DNA from: Mycobacterium sp. E3251
GTDB taxonomy: Bacteria > Actinomycetota > Actinomycetes > Mycobacteriales > Mycobacteriaceae
DNA: 44,026 bases
Direction of reading: 5' to 3'
Assembly: GCF_001666835.1 (NCBI RefSeq)
Contig: NZ_LZJF01000140.1
Location: forward strand, 1 to 44,026
Part shown: positions 28,458 through 38,300 of the stretch, one piece after another
Layout: each line of letters begins with the position of its first letter
Position numbering within the stretch: the first letter of the stretch is position 1
The notes under the pieces: model-generated
The model's database searches: none
The model's input: the letters and a program-made list of their open reading frames with translations, nothing else
Told to the model about the DNA's origin: nothing
Made by a program: the position numbers and the translations under genes

Positions 28458-29825
28458 GTGACCGCTGATGTCCTGGCCGAGCTCATCGCCGGCCTGCCCG
28501 ACGGCATGGTCGTCACCGACCCGACCGTGACCGAGGGTTACCGCCAGGACCGCGCCTTGGACCCGTCGGCCGGCAAACCGTTGGCCGTGGTCCGGCCGCG
28601 GTGCACCGAACACGTGCAGACCGTGTTGCGCTGGGCCAGCGCCCACCGGGTGCCGGTAGTGACCCGGGGCGCCGGCAGCGGCCTGTCCGGCGGGGCGACG
28701 GCGCTGGACAACGGGATCGTCCTGTCGACGGAGAAGATGCGCGACATCACGGTCGACCCGGTCACCCGCACCGCGGTGTGCCAACCCGGGCTGTTCAACG
28801 CCGAGGTCAAGAAGGCCGCCGCCGAGCACGGCCTGTGGTATCCCCCGGATCCGTCGTCGTTCGAGATCTGCAGCATCGGCGGCAACATCGCCACCAACGC
28901 CGGCGGCCTGTGTTGCGTCAAATACGGCGTCACCACCGACTACGTGCTGGGCATGCAGGTGGTGCTGGCCGACGGCACGGCGGTCCGGCTCGGCGGCCCC
29001 CGACTCAAGGACGTCGCCGGGCTGTCGCTGACGAAGCTTTTCGTCGGCAGCGAAGGCACCCTGGGCGTCGTCACCGAGGTCACACTGCGACTGGTGCCCA
29101 AGCAGAACGCGTCCAGCATCGTGGTGGCCGCCTTCGCCACGGTCGAGGCGGCGGTCGATGCGGTGCTCGGGGTCACCGCGCGGTTGCGCCCGTCGATGCT
29201 GGAGTTCATGGACTCGGTGGCCATCAACGCCGTCGAGGACACCTTGCGCATGGATTTGGACCGGGGCGCGGCCGCGATGCTGGTGGCCGGGTCCGACGAG
29301 CGCGGCGGGGCGGGCAGTGAGGACGCCGAGGTAATAGCCGCGGTGTTCGCCGAAAACGGTGCGACGGAAGTGTTTTCGACCGACGACCCCGACGAGGGCG
29401 AAGCGTTCGTCGCCGCCCGCCGGTTCTGCATCCCCGCGGTCGAGGCGAAGGGATCGCTACTGCTCGAGGACGTCGGCGTCCCGCTCCCGGCGCTGGGCAG
29501 ACTGGTCACCGGCATCGCCCGCATCGCCGCCGAGCGTGACCTGACCATCTCGGTGATCGCCCACGCCGGTGACGGCAACACCCACCCGTTGATCGTGTAC
29601 GACCCCGCGGACGCCGCGATGACCGAGCGGGCTCACCTCGCCTTCGGCGAGATCATGGACCTGGCCGTGGGGCTCGGCGGGACGATCACCGGCGAGCACG
29701 GCGTCGGCCGGTTGAAGCGCCCGTGGCTGGCCGGCTATCTCGGGCCCGAGGTGATGGACCTGAACCGGCGGATCAAGCAGGCCCTGGACCCGCAGGGCAT
29801 CCTCAACCCGGGCGCGGGGATCTAG
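28458..29825 (+). CDS. FAD-linked oxidase, glycolate/D-lactate dehydrogenase-like (Rv1257c type)
   Basis: 455 residues, the same length I recall for Rv1257c. The N-terminal FAD-binding PCMH domain has PVVTRGAGSGLSGGATAL and CSIGGNIATNAGG. The C-terminal FAD-linked oxidase cap has VIAHAGDGNTHP and the terminal GEHGVGRLKR, hallmarks of the GlcD / D-2-hydroxyacid dehydrogenase group, which oxidise 2-hydroxy acids and pass electrons to quinone or an ETF. The exact acid is unknown. The start is a GTG directly behind a -10 box. It is followed after 20 bases by the twin palindromes that precede cyp130. Confidence 0.88.
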   Translation: MTADVLAELIAGLPDGMVVTDPTVTEGYRQDRALDPSAGKPLAVVRPRCTEHVQTVLRWASAHRVPVVTRGAGSGLSGGATALDNGIVLSTEKMRDITVDPVTRTAVCQPGLFNAEVKKAAAEHGLWYPPDPSSFEICSIGGNIATNAGGLCCVKYGVTTDYVLGMQVVLADGTAVRLGGPRLKDVAGLSLTKLFVGSEGTLGVVTEVTLRLVPKQNASSIVVAAFATVEAAVDAVLGVTARLRPSMLEFMDSVAINAVEDTLRMDLDRGAAAMLVAGSDERGGAGSEDAEVIAAVFAENGATEVFSTDDPDEGEAFVAARRFCIPAVEAKGSLLLEDVGVPLPALGRLVTGIARIAAERDLTISVIAHAGDGNTHPLIVYDPADAAMTERAHLAFGEIMDLAVGLGGTITGEHGVGRLKRPWLAGYLGPEVMDLNRRIKQALDPQGILNPGAGI

Positions 29826-29843
29826 GGCTTTGCTTCTACTCGA

Positions 29844-29893
29844 GTGTGCGGCTGGCCGCACACGCGGTGTTCAGCGTGCGGCTGGCCGCACAC
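29844..29893. promoter_or_regulatory. two identical palindromes upstream of cyp130, candidate TetR operators
   Basis: The palindrome GTGCGGC-TG-GCCGCAC occurs at 29846-29861 and again at 29876-29891, 30 bases (about three helix turns) apart. The first extends to 20 bases of perfect dyad (29844-29863). The shared block continues as ACNCGG after both copies. They lie just upstream of the -35 of the predicted cyp130 promoter, and a TetR gene is in the same operon, so operator function is a fair inference. Tandem terminators for the preceding gene are the alternative. Confidence 0.55.
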
Positions 29894-29908
29894 TCGGCCA
29901 CGACCGCA

Positions 29909-29937
29909 TTGACATTCTGGCCTGTGTGTCGTACGAA
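29909..29937 (+). promoter_or_regulatory. cyp130 promoter, leaderless
   Basis: TTGACA (29909-29914), a 17-base spacer, TACGAA (29932-29937), then six bases to ATG 29944. The -35 is a consensus match and the spacing is ideal; the -10 departs from TANNNT only at the last base. Transcription would begin at the start codon. Confidence 0.6.
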
Positions 29938-29943
29938 TGAGAC

Positions 29944-31185
29944 ATGACTCCGGTTATGTCTCACAATGCGCCGGTCATGTTCGAGCTGGCCACCGCCGAC
30001 ACCTGGGCGGAACCCTGGCCGATGTACCGCGCGCTTCGCGACCACGATCCGGTGCACCACGTCGTCCCGGCCAGACGGCCCGAGCACGACTACTACGTGC
30101 TGTCCCGGCACGCAGACGTGTGGGCCGCCGCCCGCGACCACGAGACGTTCTCGTCGGCGCAGGGACTGACCGTCAACTACGGCGACCTGGACATGATTGG
30201 GCTGCAAGACAATCCACCATTTGTGATGCAGGATCCGCCGGTGCACACCGAGTTTCGGAAACTGGTGTCGCGCGGCTTCACGCCGCGACAGGTGGAGGCG
30301 GTGGAGCCCAAGGTGCGAGAGTTCGTCGTCGAGCGCATCGAGCGGCTGCGCGCGAACGGCGGCGGCGACATCGTCACCGAACTGTTCAAACCGCTGCCGT
30401 CGATGGTGGTCGCGCACTACCTCGGTGTGCCCGAAGAAGATCGGGCCCAGTTCGATGGCTGGACTGAGGCCATCGTTGCGGGAAATACGGCGGACGGAGG
30501 TATCGGCGCGGCGCTGGAGACGGTCGGCGGTGCCGTCGGGTCGATGATGGCCTACTTCACCGAGTTGATCGAGCGGCGTCGGACCGAACCGGAGGACGAC
30601 ACCATCTCGCACCTGGTTGCCGCCGGGGTTGGCGCCGACGGCGATATCGCCGGCACCCTGTCGGTGCTGGCCTTCACCTTCACAATGGTCACCGGCGGCA
30701 ACGACACTGTCACCGGAATGCTCGGTGGCTCAATGCCTTTGCTACATGAGCGCCCGGATCAGCGGCGGCTTGTCGTCGATGACCTGGGGCTGATCCCCGA
30801 CGCCGTCGAGGAATTGCTGCGACTGACCTCGCCGGTGCAGGGGCTGGCCCGCACCACCACCCGCGACGTGACGATCGGCGACACCACCATCCCCGCCGGC
30901 CGCAAGGTGATGCTGCTGTACGGGTCGGCCAATCGAGATGAGCGCCAATATGGCCCGAACGCCGGTGAGCTTGGCGTCACCCGCTGCCCGCGCAACATCA
31001 TGACCTTCAGCCACGGCGCACACCATTGCCTGGGCGCGGCGGCGGCACGGATGCAGTCGCGGGTCGCCCTGACCGAACTGCTCAGCCGTTGCCCGGATTT
31101 CGAGGTCGATGAGTCCGCGATCGTCTGGTCGGGCGGCAGTTATGTGCGGCGCCCGCTCTCCGTGCCGATCCGGACGGGGTCCTGA
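29944..31185 (+). CDS. cyp130: cytochrome P450 CYP130
   Basis: 413 residues, a soluble bacterial P450. The heme Cys motif is FSHGAHHCLGAAAARM, the I-helix oxygen-activation motif VTGGNDTVTG and the K-helix motif EELLR. Long blocks agree with M. tuberculosis CYP130 (Rv1256c), such as HADVWAAARDHETFSS and SPVQGLARTTTRDVT. The physiological substrate is not known; the tuberculosis enzyme binds azoles and N-demethylates some arylamines. The N-terminus here is slightly longer (MTPVMSHNAPVM). The first ATG was chosen because it sits six bases after a -10 box. The stop overlaps the TetR start by one base. Confidence 0.93.
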   Translation: MTPVMSHNAPVMFELATADTWAEPWPMYRALRDHDPVHHVVPARRPEHDYYVLSRHADVWAAARDHETFSSAQGLTVNYGDLDMIGLQDNPPFVMQDPPVHTEFRKLVSRGFTPRQVEAVEPKVREFVVERIERLRANGGGDIVTELFKPLPSMVVAHYLGVPEEDRAQFDGWTEAIVAGNTADGGIGAALETVGGAVGSMMAYFTELIERRRTEPEDDTISHLVAAGVGADGDIAGTLSVLAFTFTMVTGGNDTVTGMLGGSMPLLHERPDQRRLVVDDLGLIPDAVEELLRLTSPVQGLARTTTRDVTIGDTTIPAGRKVMLLYGSANRDERQYGPNAGELGVTRCPRNIMTFSHGAHHCLGAAAARMQSRVALTELLSRCPDFEVDESAIVWSGGSYVRRPLSVPIRTGS

Positions 31186-31763
31186 TGGCGAACGACTGGC
31201 TGGGGGCGCACCGTACCGAGGCGGCCGCCGACCGGATCCTCGACGCGGCCGAGCAGCTCTACACCGAGCGGGACCAGGACTCGATCGGCATGAACGAAAT
31301 CGCCAGGGCCGCAGGCTGTTCCCGGGCGACACTGTACCGGTACTTCGAGAACCGCGAGGCGTTGAAAACCGCCTACGTGCATCGCGAGACCCGCCGGCTC
31401 AGCCGTGCGATCAAGGAGGAGATCGGCGGCATCGACGATCCCCGGGAACGACTGGTCGCGAGCATCACCGCCACGCTGCGGATGGTTCGCGGCAATCCGG
31501 CGTTGGCCTCATGGTTCGCCATCACCCGGCCACCGATCGGCGCCGAGGTCGCCGGGCAGTCCGAGGTCATCACCGCCCTGGCCGCCGCGTTCATCGGCTC
31601 GCTCGGGCCCGAAGACCCCGCCGTCGTCGAGCGCCGGGCGCGATGGATGGTGCGAGTGATCACCTCGCTGCTGCAGTTCCCCGGTCGAGACGACGCCGAC
31701 GAGCGGGCGATGATCGAAGAATTCGTCGTCCCGATTGTCACGCCGGTATCCGCCCGGGGTTAG
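31185..31763 (+). CDS. TetR-family regulator next to cyp130 (Rv1255c type)
   Basis: 192 residues. The N-terminal helix-turn-helix covers about residues 16-62 (RILDAAEQLYTERD, IGMNEIARAAGCSRATLYRYFENREAL), the standard TetR DNA-binding domain; the remaining helical part is the ligand-binding dimer domain. ATG 31185 overlaps the TGA of cyp130 by one base, so it is co-transcribed and co-translated. That suggests it senses a substrate or product of CYP130 and represses the operon through the twin palindromes at 29844-29893. This link is inferred, not shown. Slightly shorter than the tuberculosis protein. Confidence 0.88.
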   Translation: MANDWLGAHRTEAAADRILDAAEQLYTERDQDSIGMNEIARAAGCSRATLYRYFENREALKTAYVHRETRRLSRAIKEEIGGIDDPRERLVASITATLRMVRGNPALASWFAITRPPIGAEVAGQSEVITALAAAFIGSLGPEDPAVVERRARWMVRVITSLLQFPGRDDADERAMIEEFVVPIVTPVSARG

Positions 31764-31778
31764 GCGCCGCCCAACCGC

Positions 31779-32927
31779 TCAAGCCCGCACGCGCGTGAAG
31801 CGGTGCAGCAGCCAGGCCAAGGGGATGGTCAGCATCATCGTCGCGACGAAGAGGCCGAGCATCGAACCCGTGTACACGTGGGCGCGGACGACGTAGACCA
31901 TGGCGAATTCCATGGTGATCAGGTGGATGAGGAAGATTTCGTAGGAGATCTCCCCCAGCCACACCATCGGCCGCGTCGCCAGCAGCCGCCAATACCAACC
32001 GTGGTCCCCCAGGGCCAGCGGCGCCACCGCGAGCGCGGCGATCACGGCGTAGAAACAGGTCTTGAACAGGGCCTCGCTCAGCGTCGCCGGCGACGTGGTG
32101 GGAGCGCCGGCGATGGGAGTGGACACGATGAAGTAGCAGACGACGGCCAGCGGTATGGCCACGAACGCGTAGCCGCGCACGCCCATCGCCTGCAGCACGG
32201 CCAGCAGCATCCCGGCGAGGAACCAGGCCAGGTAGGTGGGCAGCCACAGCCGCGCGCCGTCGGGGAACCAGTGATCGGTGTGTACGAGAACCAGCCAGGC
32301 CGGGCTGATCAGCGTCAGCGCGGACAGCGCGAACAGCAGTAACCTCGGCTGCCACCGCCGCCGGCAGACGAGCACCAACAGCAGGTATGCCAGCAGCGGG
32401 AGTAGCACGTAGAAGGACGCTTCCACCGCGAGGCTCCACATCTGCGTCAGGCCCTGATGGAGGTACTTCCCCAGGTAGCCGTTGCAGTAGATCTGCGTCA
32501 GCGTCAGGTTGCGCACCAGGCCGAGCCAAGTGTGTCCGGGGTTGGGTCCCGCCTCGCGGAAGTGGTACAGCACGTAGGCGAACAGCACGGTGACGACGTA
32601 GGCCGGCATGATGCGCCGAACCCGGTTCCGTGCATAGCGACTCAGCGACGGTGGCGGCGCGCCGGTAGCGGCTGATTTCAACCACGGCCGGAACAGCAGG
32701 AAGCCGGACAGCACGAAGAAGATCGGTACGCCGATCTCCAGCCGGGAGCCGACCAGGCCCCAATAGCCGTGGGTGTACTTGCCGGTGGTATAGGCCGCGT
32801 GGGTGCCGACGACGAGAAGCGCGGCGACGGCACGGATTCCGGTGAGGGAGGCGACCCGGTCGACGTGGGCGGTCTGCTCAAGTCCGCCCTGGGCGTCTTC
32901 TTCGGATTCTTCTTCGGACAGGGTCAT
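31779..32927 (-). CDS. membrane acyltransferase, acyltransferase-3 family (Rv1254 type)
   Basis: 382 residues with about ten membrane helices. The N-terminal pattern SLTGIRAVAALLVVGTHAAY, with the conserved His, followed by FFVLSGFLLFRPW, is typical of acyltransferase-3 (OafA/NodX-like) proteins. These transfer acetyl or other acyl groups to envelope sugars or lipids at the membrane. A short acidic tail (SEEESEEDAQGG) precedes the domain. The ATG overlaps the stop of the DEAD-box helicase gene (ATGA), so the two are translated in a coupled way. Target molecule unknown. Confidence 0.87.
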   Translation of the reverse strand: MTLSEEESEEDAQGGLEQTAHVDRVASLTGIRAVAALLVVGTHAAYTTGKYTHGYWGLVGSRLEIGVPIFFVLSGFLLFRPWLKSAATGAPPPSLSRYARNRVRRIMPAYVVTVLFAYVLYHFREAGPNPGHTWLGLVRNLTLTQIYCNGYLGKYLHQGLTQMWSLAVEASFYVLLPLLAYLLLVLVCRRRWQPRLLLFALSALTLISPAWLVLVHTDHWFPDGARLWLPTYLAWFLAGMLLAVLQAMGVRGYAFVAIPLAVVCYFIVSTPIAGAPTTSPATLSEALFKTCFYAVIAALAVAPLALGDHGWYWRLLATRPMVWLGEISYEIFLIHLITMEFAMVYVVRAHVYTGSMLGLFVATMMLTIPLAWLLHRFTRVRA

Positions 32928-34627
32928 CCGGTGTGTTTCCTGCGCGGCTTTCCGCCGTCCCGGCTGCGGGGCTTGTTCGCCGACCGATCCGGCTGAAGGT
33001 TGATCAGCACGCCCGAAATGCGGGTGTGCTCAAGTTTTTTCAGCGTCGACTTGGGCAGCTTGGCCGGCAACTCCACCAGCGAGAAGTCCGGGCCGATCGC
33101 GATGTGGCCGAAATCGCTTCGATGCAGGCCGCCCTCGTTGGCGATGGCGCCGACAATCGAGCCGGGGCCGATCTTGTGCCGCTTGCCCACCGCGATGCGG
33201 TAGGTGGTGAAGGGCTTTGTTTGCCTTGGCTTTTCGGGACGCTCGCGATGTTCGGTGTGCCGCTCGCGCCGCTCGCCGCGCGGCGGCTCGGGCGACATCA
33301 AGAACTCTTCGCCGTCGCGGGACTGCAGCGCCAGGGCAGCGGCTATGTCGGCCAACGGGACGTCGTGCTCACGTTCGTAGTCCTCGACCAGCTTGCGGAA
33401 CAGCTCGATTCCCGGACGGCCCAGCGCGGTGGTGATGGAATCGGCGAACTTCGCCACCCGCTGGGCGTTGACGTCCTCGACGGTGGGCAGCTCGGACTCG
33501 GTGAGCGTTTGGCGCGTTGCCTTTTCGATCGCCTTGAGCAGGTGGCGCTCCCGCGGGGAGACGAACAGCAGCGCCGTCCCCGAGCGCCCGGCCCGCCCGG
33601 TGCGTCCGATGCGGTGCACGTAGGACTCGGTGTCGTGCGGGATGTCGTAGTTGAGGACGTGCGATATCCGCTCCACGTCCAGCCCCCGCGCGGCCACGTC
33701 GGTGGCGACCAGGATGTCGATTCCGCCGTCTTTCAGCGCGGCGACGGTCCGCTCCCGCTGCCCCTGGGGGATGTCGCCGTTGATGGCCGCCGCCGAAAAG
33801 CCTCGGGCCCTTAGCTTTTCCGCGACTTCCTCGGTCGCCTGCTTGGTGCGCACGAAGACGATCATCGCCTCGAACGGCTCGACTTCCAGCACCCGGGTCA
33901 GCGCGTCCATCTTGCGCGGACCGGCGACCTGGATGTAGCGCTGTGAAATGTTCTCCGCGGTAGCCGTTTTCGCTTTGGTGGTGACTTCGAGCGGATCGTG
34001 CAGGTACTTGGTGGTGAGCTTGCGGATCGCCGCCGGCATGGTCGCCGAGAACAGAGCGACCTGTTTGTACTCGGGGGTGTCGGCCAGGATGCGTTCGACG
34101 TCCTCGGCGAAGCCCATGGTGAGCATCTCGTCGGCCTCGTCGAGCACCAGGTAGTCGACGTGCGAGAGGTCCAGCGTCCCGCGTTCGAGATGGTCGATCA
34201 CCCGGCCGGGAGTACCGACCACCACCTGGGCGCCGCGCCGCAGCCCGGCCAGCTGAACCGTGTAGGAGGAACCGCCGTAGATCGGCAGCACGTTGATCTT
34301 CGGCAGGTGGGCCCCATACCGGCTGAACGCCTCGGCCACCTGCAGGGCCAGCTCCCGGGTGGGCGCCAGCACGAGCGCCTGAGTCGCCTTGCTGGTGGCG
34401 TCGATCTTGGACAGGATCGGGATCGCGAATGCCGCGGTCTTGCCGGTGCCGGTCTGGGCGAGACCGACCACGTCCGAGCCCTCCATCAGCGCCGGAATCG
34501 TCGCCGCTTGGATGCCCGTGGGTGACTCGTAGCCGACGTCGGCGATCGCCCGCAGCACCGAGGGGTGGATCTGCAGGTCGGCAAACGTCGGAGAGGCAGC
34601 CTCAGGCGAGGTGTCCGGGAGGGTCAT
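32924..34627 (-). CDS. deaD: DEAD-box RNA helicase DeaD/CsdA
   Basis: 567 residues. All helicase motifs are visible: AQTGTGKTAAF (Walker A), PTRELALQ, GTPGRVIDHL, VLDEADEM (DEAD), FSATMP, VATDVAARGLDV and HRIGRTGRAGRSG. The C-terminus carries a basic linker (RGERRERHTEHRERPEKPRQ) and a DbpA-type RNA-binding domain (RIAVGKRHKIGPGSIVGAIA, FSLVELPAKLP). The enzyme unwinds structured RNA, for ribosome assembly and mRNA decay, especially in the cold. First gene of a two-gene unit with the membrane acyltransferase; the reason for the pairing is unclear, but it is also found in M. tuberculosis (Rv1253-Rv1254). Confidence 0.93.
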   Translation of the reverse strand: MTLPDTSPEAASPTFADLQIHPSVLRAIADVGYESPTGIQAATIPALMEGSDVVGLAQTGTGKTAAFAIPILSKIDATSKATQALVLAPTRELALQVAEAFSRYGAHLPKINVLPIYGGSSYTVQLAGLRRGAQVVVGTPGRVIDHLERGTLDLSHVDYLVLDEADEMLTMGFAEDVERILADTPEYKQVALFSATMPAAIRKLTTKYLHDPLEVTTKAKTATAENISQRYIQVAGPRKMDALTRVLEVEPFEAMIVFVRTKQATEEVAEKLRARGFSAAAINGDIPQGQRERTVAALKDGGIDILVATDVAARGLDVERISHVLNYDIPHDTESYVHRIGRTGRAGRSGTALLFVSPRERHLLKAIEKATRQTLTESELPTVEDVNAQRVAKFADSITTALGRPGIELFRKLVEDYEREHDVPLADIAAALALQSRDGEEFLMSPEPPRGERRERHTEHRERPEKPRQTKPFTTYRIAVGKRHKIGPGSIVGAIANEGGLHRSDFGHIAIGPDFSLVELPAKLPKSTLKKLEHTRISGVLINLQPDRSANKPRSRDGGKPRRKHTG

Positions 34628-34720
34628 CGTCCAAGGAGTCTAGTGGTCGTGGCCCCGTGATCATGAGCACAGCTGCGCCGGGCCCGGCCATGCCTGTCAC
34701 ACCGGCGCGCGGGATGACGG

Positions 34721-34726
34721 TACGGT
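34721..34726 (+). promoter_or_regulatory. -10 box TACGGT for lprE
   Basis: TACGGT fits TANNNT and ends seven bases before GTG 34734. It overlaps the earlier in-frame GTG (34725), which would therefore not be in the transcript. No clear -35. Confidence 0.45.
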
Positions 34727-34733
34727 GCGCGAT

Positions 34734-35324
34734 GTGTGGTCGATACCCCGCCGTACCGAGCCACTGACCGGCTCGGCCGCTCTCGCGTTGATCGCCATGA
34801 CGTTGACCGGCTGTGGTTCGGGAGACTCCACGGTCGCCAAGACGCCGCAGGCCACGACGACTACGGACACCCCGTCCATCACCGCCCCGGCTCAGCCCTC
34901 CGGCGCCGCCGCGCCGCCCGGCAGCAGCGCGGCGCCGGCGGACCCGTGCGCGGTCAACCTCGCCTCCCCCACGATCGCGAAGGTGGTCTCCGAGCTCCCG
35001 CGCGACCCGCGCAGCCAGCAAGGCTGGAACCCGGAGCCCCTGGCCGGCAACTACAACCAGTGCGCCCAGCTGTCGGCCGTGATCATCAAGGCCAACACCA
35101 ACGCCGTCAACCCCACCACCCGAGCGGTGCTGTTCCACCTCGGGCAGTTCATCCCGCAGGGGGTTCCCGACACCTACGGGTTCAACGGCGTCGACGCGTC
35201 GCAGACCACCGGCGACACGGTGGCGCTGACCTACCCCAGCGGCATCAACGGGTTGAACACCGATGTGCGGTTCCACTGGAACGGCAACGGCGTCGAGCTG
35301 ATCGGTAACGCACCGGGTCACTGA
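34734..35324 (+). CDS. lprE: lipoprotein LprE
   Basis: 196 residues from GTG 34734, or 199 from GTG 34725. The signal peptide ends in the lipobox LTGCGSG. A Thr/Pro/Ala/Ser-rich spacer (about residues 35-68) is followed by the conserved domain, with DPCAVNLASPTIAKVVSELP, GNYNQCAQLSAVIIKANTN, PQGVPDTYGFNGVDAS and the end GVELIGNAPGH. These agree with M. tuberculosis LprE (Rv1252c), an exported lipoprotein. The domain belongs to the LppP/LprE family of unknown biochemical role. Predicted to be surface-anchored. It is divergent from deaD across about 100 bases; 40 bases separate it from the next gene, which has its own promoter. Confidence 0.9.
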   Translation: MWSIPRRTEPLTGSAALALIAMTLTGCGSGDSTVAKTPQATTTTDTPSITAPAQPSGAAAPPGSSAAPADPCAVNLASPTIAKVVSELPRDPRSQQGWNPEPLAGNYNQCAQLSAVIIKANTNAVNPTTRAVLFHLGQFIPQGVPDTYGFNGVDASQTTGDTVALTYPSGINGLNTDVRFHWNGNGVELIGNAPGH

Positions 35325-35351
35325 CCCCGCCGTTCCGTCGGTCCCCTCACC

Positions 35352-35357
35352 TACAGT
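35352..35357 (+). promoter_or_regulatory. -10 box TACAGT for the nuclease-helicase gene
   Basis: TACAGT fits TANNNT and ends seven bases before GTG 35365, so the message should start at or next to the start codon. Confidence 0.5.
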
Positions 35358-35364
35358 TGCTGCT

Positions 35365-38300
35365 GTGTTCGTCACCGGCGACAGCATCGTGTACAGCGCG
35401 TCGGACCTGGCCGCCGCGGCCCGCTGCGAGTACGCGCTATTGCGGGATTTCGACGCGAAGCTGGGCCGGGGACCCGCGGCCACCGTCGAGGATGACCTGC
35501 TCGCGCGGACCGCCGTCCTCGGGAACGAACACGAGCGACGCGAATTGGACCGGCTGCGCGACCAGTTCGGCGATAACGTCGCGGTCATCGGCCGCCCGGC
35601 CTACACGCTCGCCGGCCTCGCGGCGGCCGCCGGGGCGACCCGGCGCGCCATCGCCGGCGGCGCGCCCGCGGTCTACCAGGCCGCCATGTTCGACGGCCGC
35701 TTCCTCGGTTTCGCCGACTTCTTGGTCCGAGACGGCGAGCACTACCGAGTGATCGACACCAAGCTGGCCCGTTCGGCCAACGTCACCGCGCTGCTGCAGC
35801 TGGCCGCGTACGCCGACGCGCTGGCCGCCTCGGGTGTGCCGGTGGCTCCCGAGGCCGAGCTGCACCTGGGCGACGGGACGGCGGCGCGTTACCGCGTCCG
35901 CGACCTCGTTCCTGTCTACCGCTCCGAGCGCGCCCGATTGCAGCGGCTTCTCGACGAGCACCATGCCAAGGGCGCCGCGGTTCGCTGGGACGACGAGGGC
36001 GTGGGCGCCTGTTTGCGTTGCCCGTTGTGCACCGAGCAATTGCGGGCCACCGACGATCTGCTACTGGTCGCCGGCATGCGACTGGGCCAGCGGGACAAGT
36101 TGATCGACGCCGGAATCACGACGGTCTCCGATCTCGCCCGGCACACCGGCTCGCTGCCGGAACTGTCGTCCGGTGCCATCGGCAAACTGACTGCCCAGGC
36201 GAAACTTCAAGTCCGGCAACGCGAAACCGGCGCGCCGCTGTTCGAGATCGTCGACCCGCAGCCGCTGACGCTGCTACCCGAACCGGACCCGGGCGACCTG
36301 TTCTTCGACTTCGAGGGCGACCCGCTGTGGACCGTCGACGGGCGGGAGTGGGGTCTGGAATACCTGTTCGGCGTCCTGGAAGCGGGACCGGCCGGCGCGT
36401 TCCGCCCGCTGTGGGCGCACAACCGGGTTGACGAGCGCAAGGCCCTGACCGATTTCCTGGCGATGGTGGCCAAGCGCCGCAAGCGCCGTCCGCACATGCA
36501 CATCTACCACTACGCGCCGTACGAGAAGACCGCGCTGCTGCGGCTCGCCGGCCGCTACGGGGTGGGCGAGGACCAGGTTGACGAACTGCTGCGCAGCGGA
36601 ACGCTCGTAGACCTTTATCCGTTGGTGCGCAAGAGCATTCGCGTGGGTGCGGAGTCGTTCAGCCTGAAGGCGCTGGAACCGCTCTACATGGGAGCGCAGC
36701 TGCGGGCCGGCGACGTCACCACGGCCACCGGTTCGATCACCTCTTACGCCAGGTACTGCGAACTGCAGGCCGACGGCCGCCGCGACGAGGCCGCCTCGGT
36801 GCTCAAGGAGATCGAGGATTACAACCACTACGACTGCCGCTCGACCCAGGAGCTGCGTAACTGGCTGATGTTGCGCGCCTACGAATCCGGCGTCGTACCG
36901 GTCGGCGCCCAGCCCGTCCGGGACGGCAACACCGTCGAGGACCGTGACCAGTTGGCGACGACCTTGTCGGCGTTCACCGGTGACGCCGCCGTCGGTGAGC
37001 GCACGCCCGAACAGACGGCGGTGGCACTGTTGGCCGCGGCGCGCGGCTACCACCGGCGCGAGGACAAGCCGTTCTGGTGGGCACACTTTGACCGGCTGAA
37101 CTTCCCCGTCGAGGAGTGGGCGGACAACACCGACGTCTTCGTCGCCGAGCGCGCGTCGGTCAGCGTCGACTGGAACACGCCGCCCCGCGCGCGCAAGCCG
37201 CAGCGACGGGTGCGGTTGCACGGCGAACTGGCGCGCGGGGAGCTGATGACCGACGTCTTCGCGCTCTACAACCCGCCGGCGCCACCGGGGATGTCCGACG
37301 ATCCCGAGCGGCGCGCGGCCGCACGCGCGACGGTCGTCGCGGCCGATGATCCGGCGCTGCCCGCCGAGGTAACCATCGTCGAGCGAGTAGGCAACGACGG
37401 CAAGCCATTCCACCAACTCCCGTTCGCGCTCACCCCGGGCCCGCCGATTCCGACGACCGCACTGCGCGAGTCGATCGAGGCGACGGCCGCCGCGGTCGCG
37501 GCCGGCTTGCCGCAGCTACCCCGCAACGCCGTCGTTGACATTCTGCTGCGCCGCGCGCCCCGCACACGCGGCGGGACCGCGCTGCCGCGTTGCGGCGACA
37601 CGGTAGCCGACATCGCTACCGCGGTAATGGATTTGGACTCGTCGTACCTGGCGGTGCATGGACCGCCGGGCACCGGAAAAACGCATACCGCCGCCCGCGT
37701 GATCCAGCGCCTGGTCACCGAGCATGGTTGGCGCGTCGGCGTGGTGGCGCAATCGCATGCCGCGGTCGAGAACCTGCTGGACTGTGTCATCGACGCCGGG
37801 CTGGAGCCGGCACGGGTGGCGAAGAAGCGCAACGACCACAGCGCCCCGCGCTGGCAGGAGATCGACGGCGGCGCCTACGCCAGTTTCATCGCCGACACCG
37901 CGGGCTGCGTAGTCGGCGGAACCGCATGGGATTTCGCCAACGCCAATCGGGTCCCGCGCGACAGCCTGGACCTGCTGGTGATCGACGAGGCGGGCCAATT
38001 CTGTCTGGCCAACACCATCGCCGTGGCGCCGGCCGCCGCCAACCTGTTGCTGCTCGGCGACCCCCAGCAGCTGCCGCAGGTGAGCCAGGGAACGCATCCC
38101 GACCCGGTCGACACGTCCGCCCTCGACTGGCTGGTGGACGGCCAGCGCACGCTGCCCGACGAACGAGGATATTTCCTGGACCTCTCGTACCGGATGCACC
38201 CGGCGGTGTGCGCCGCGGTGTCGGCTCTGTCCTACGAGGGCAGGCTGCATTCCCACGAGTGCACCGCCGCCCGGCGCCTTGCCGGATACCCGCCCGGCGT

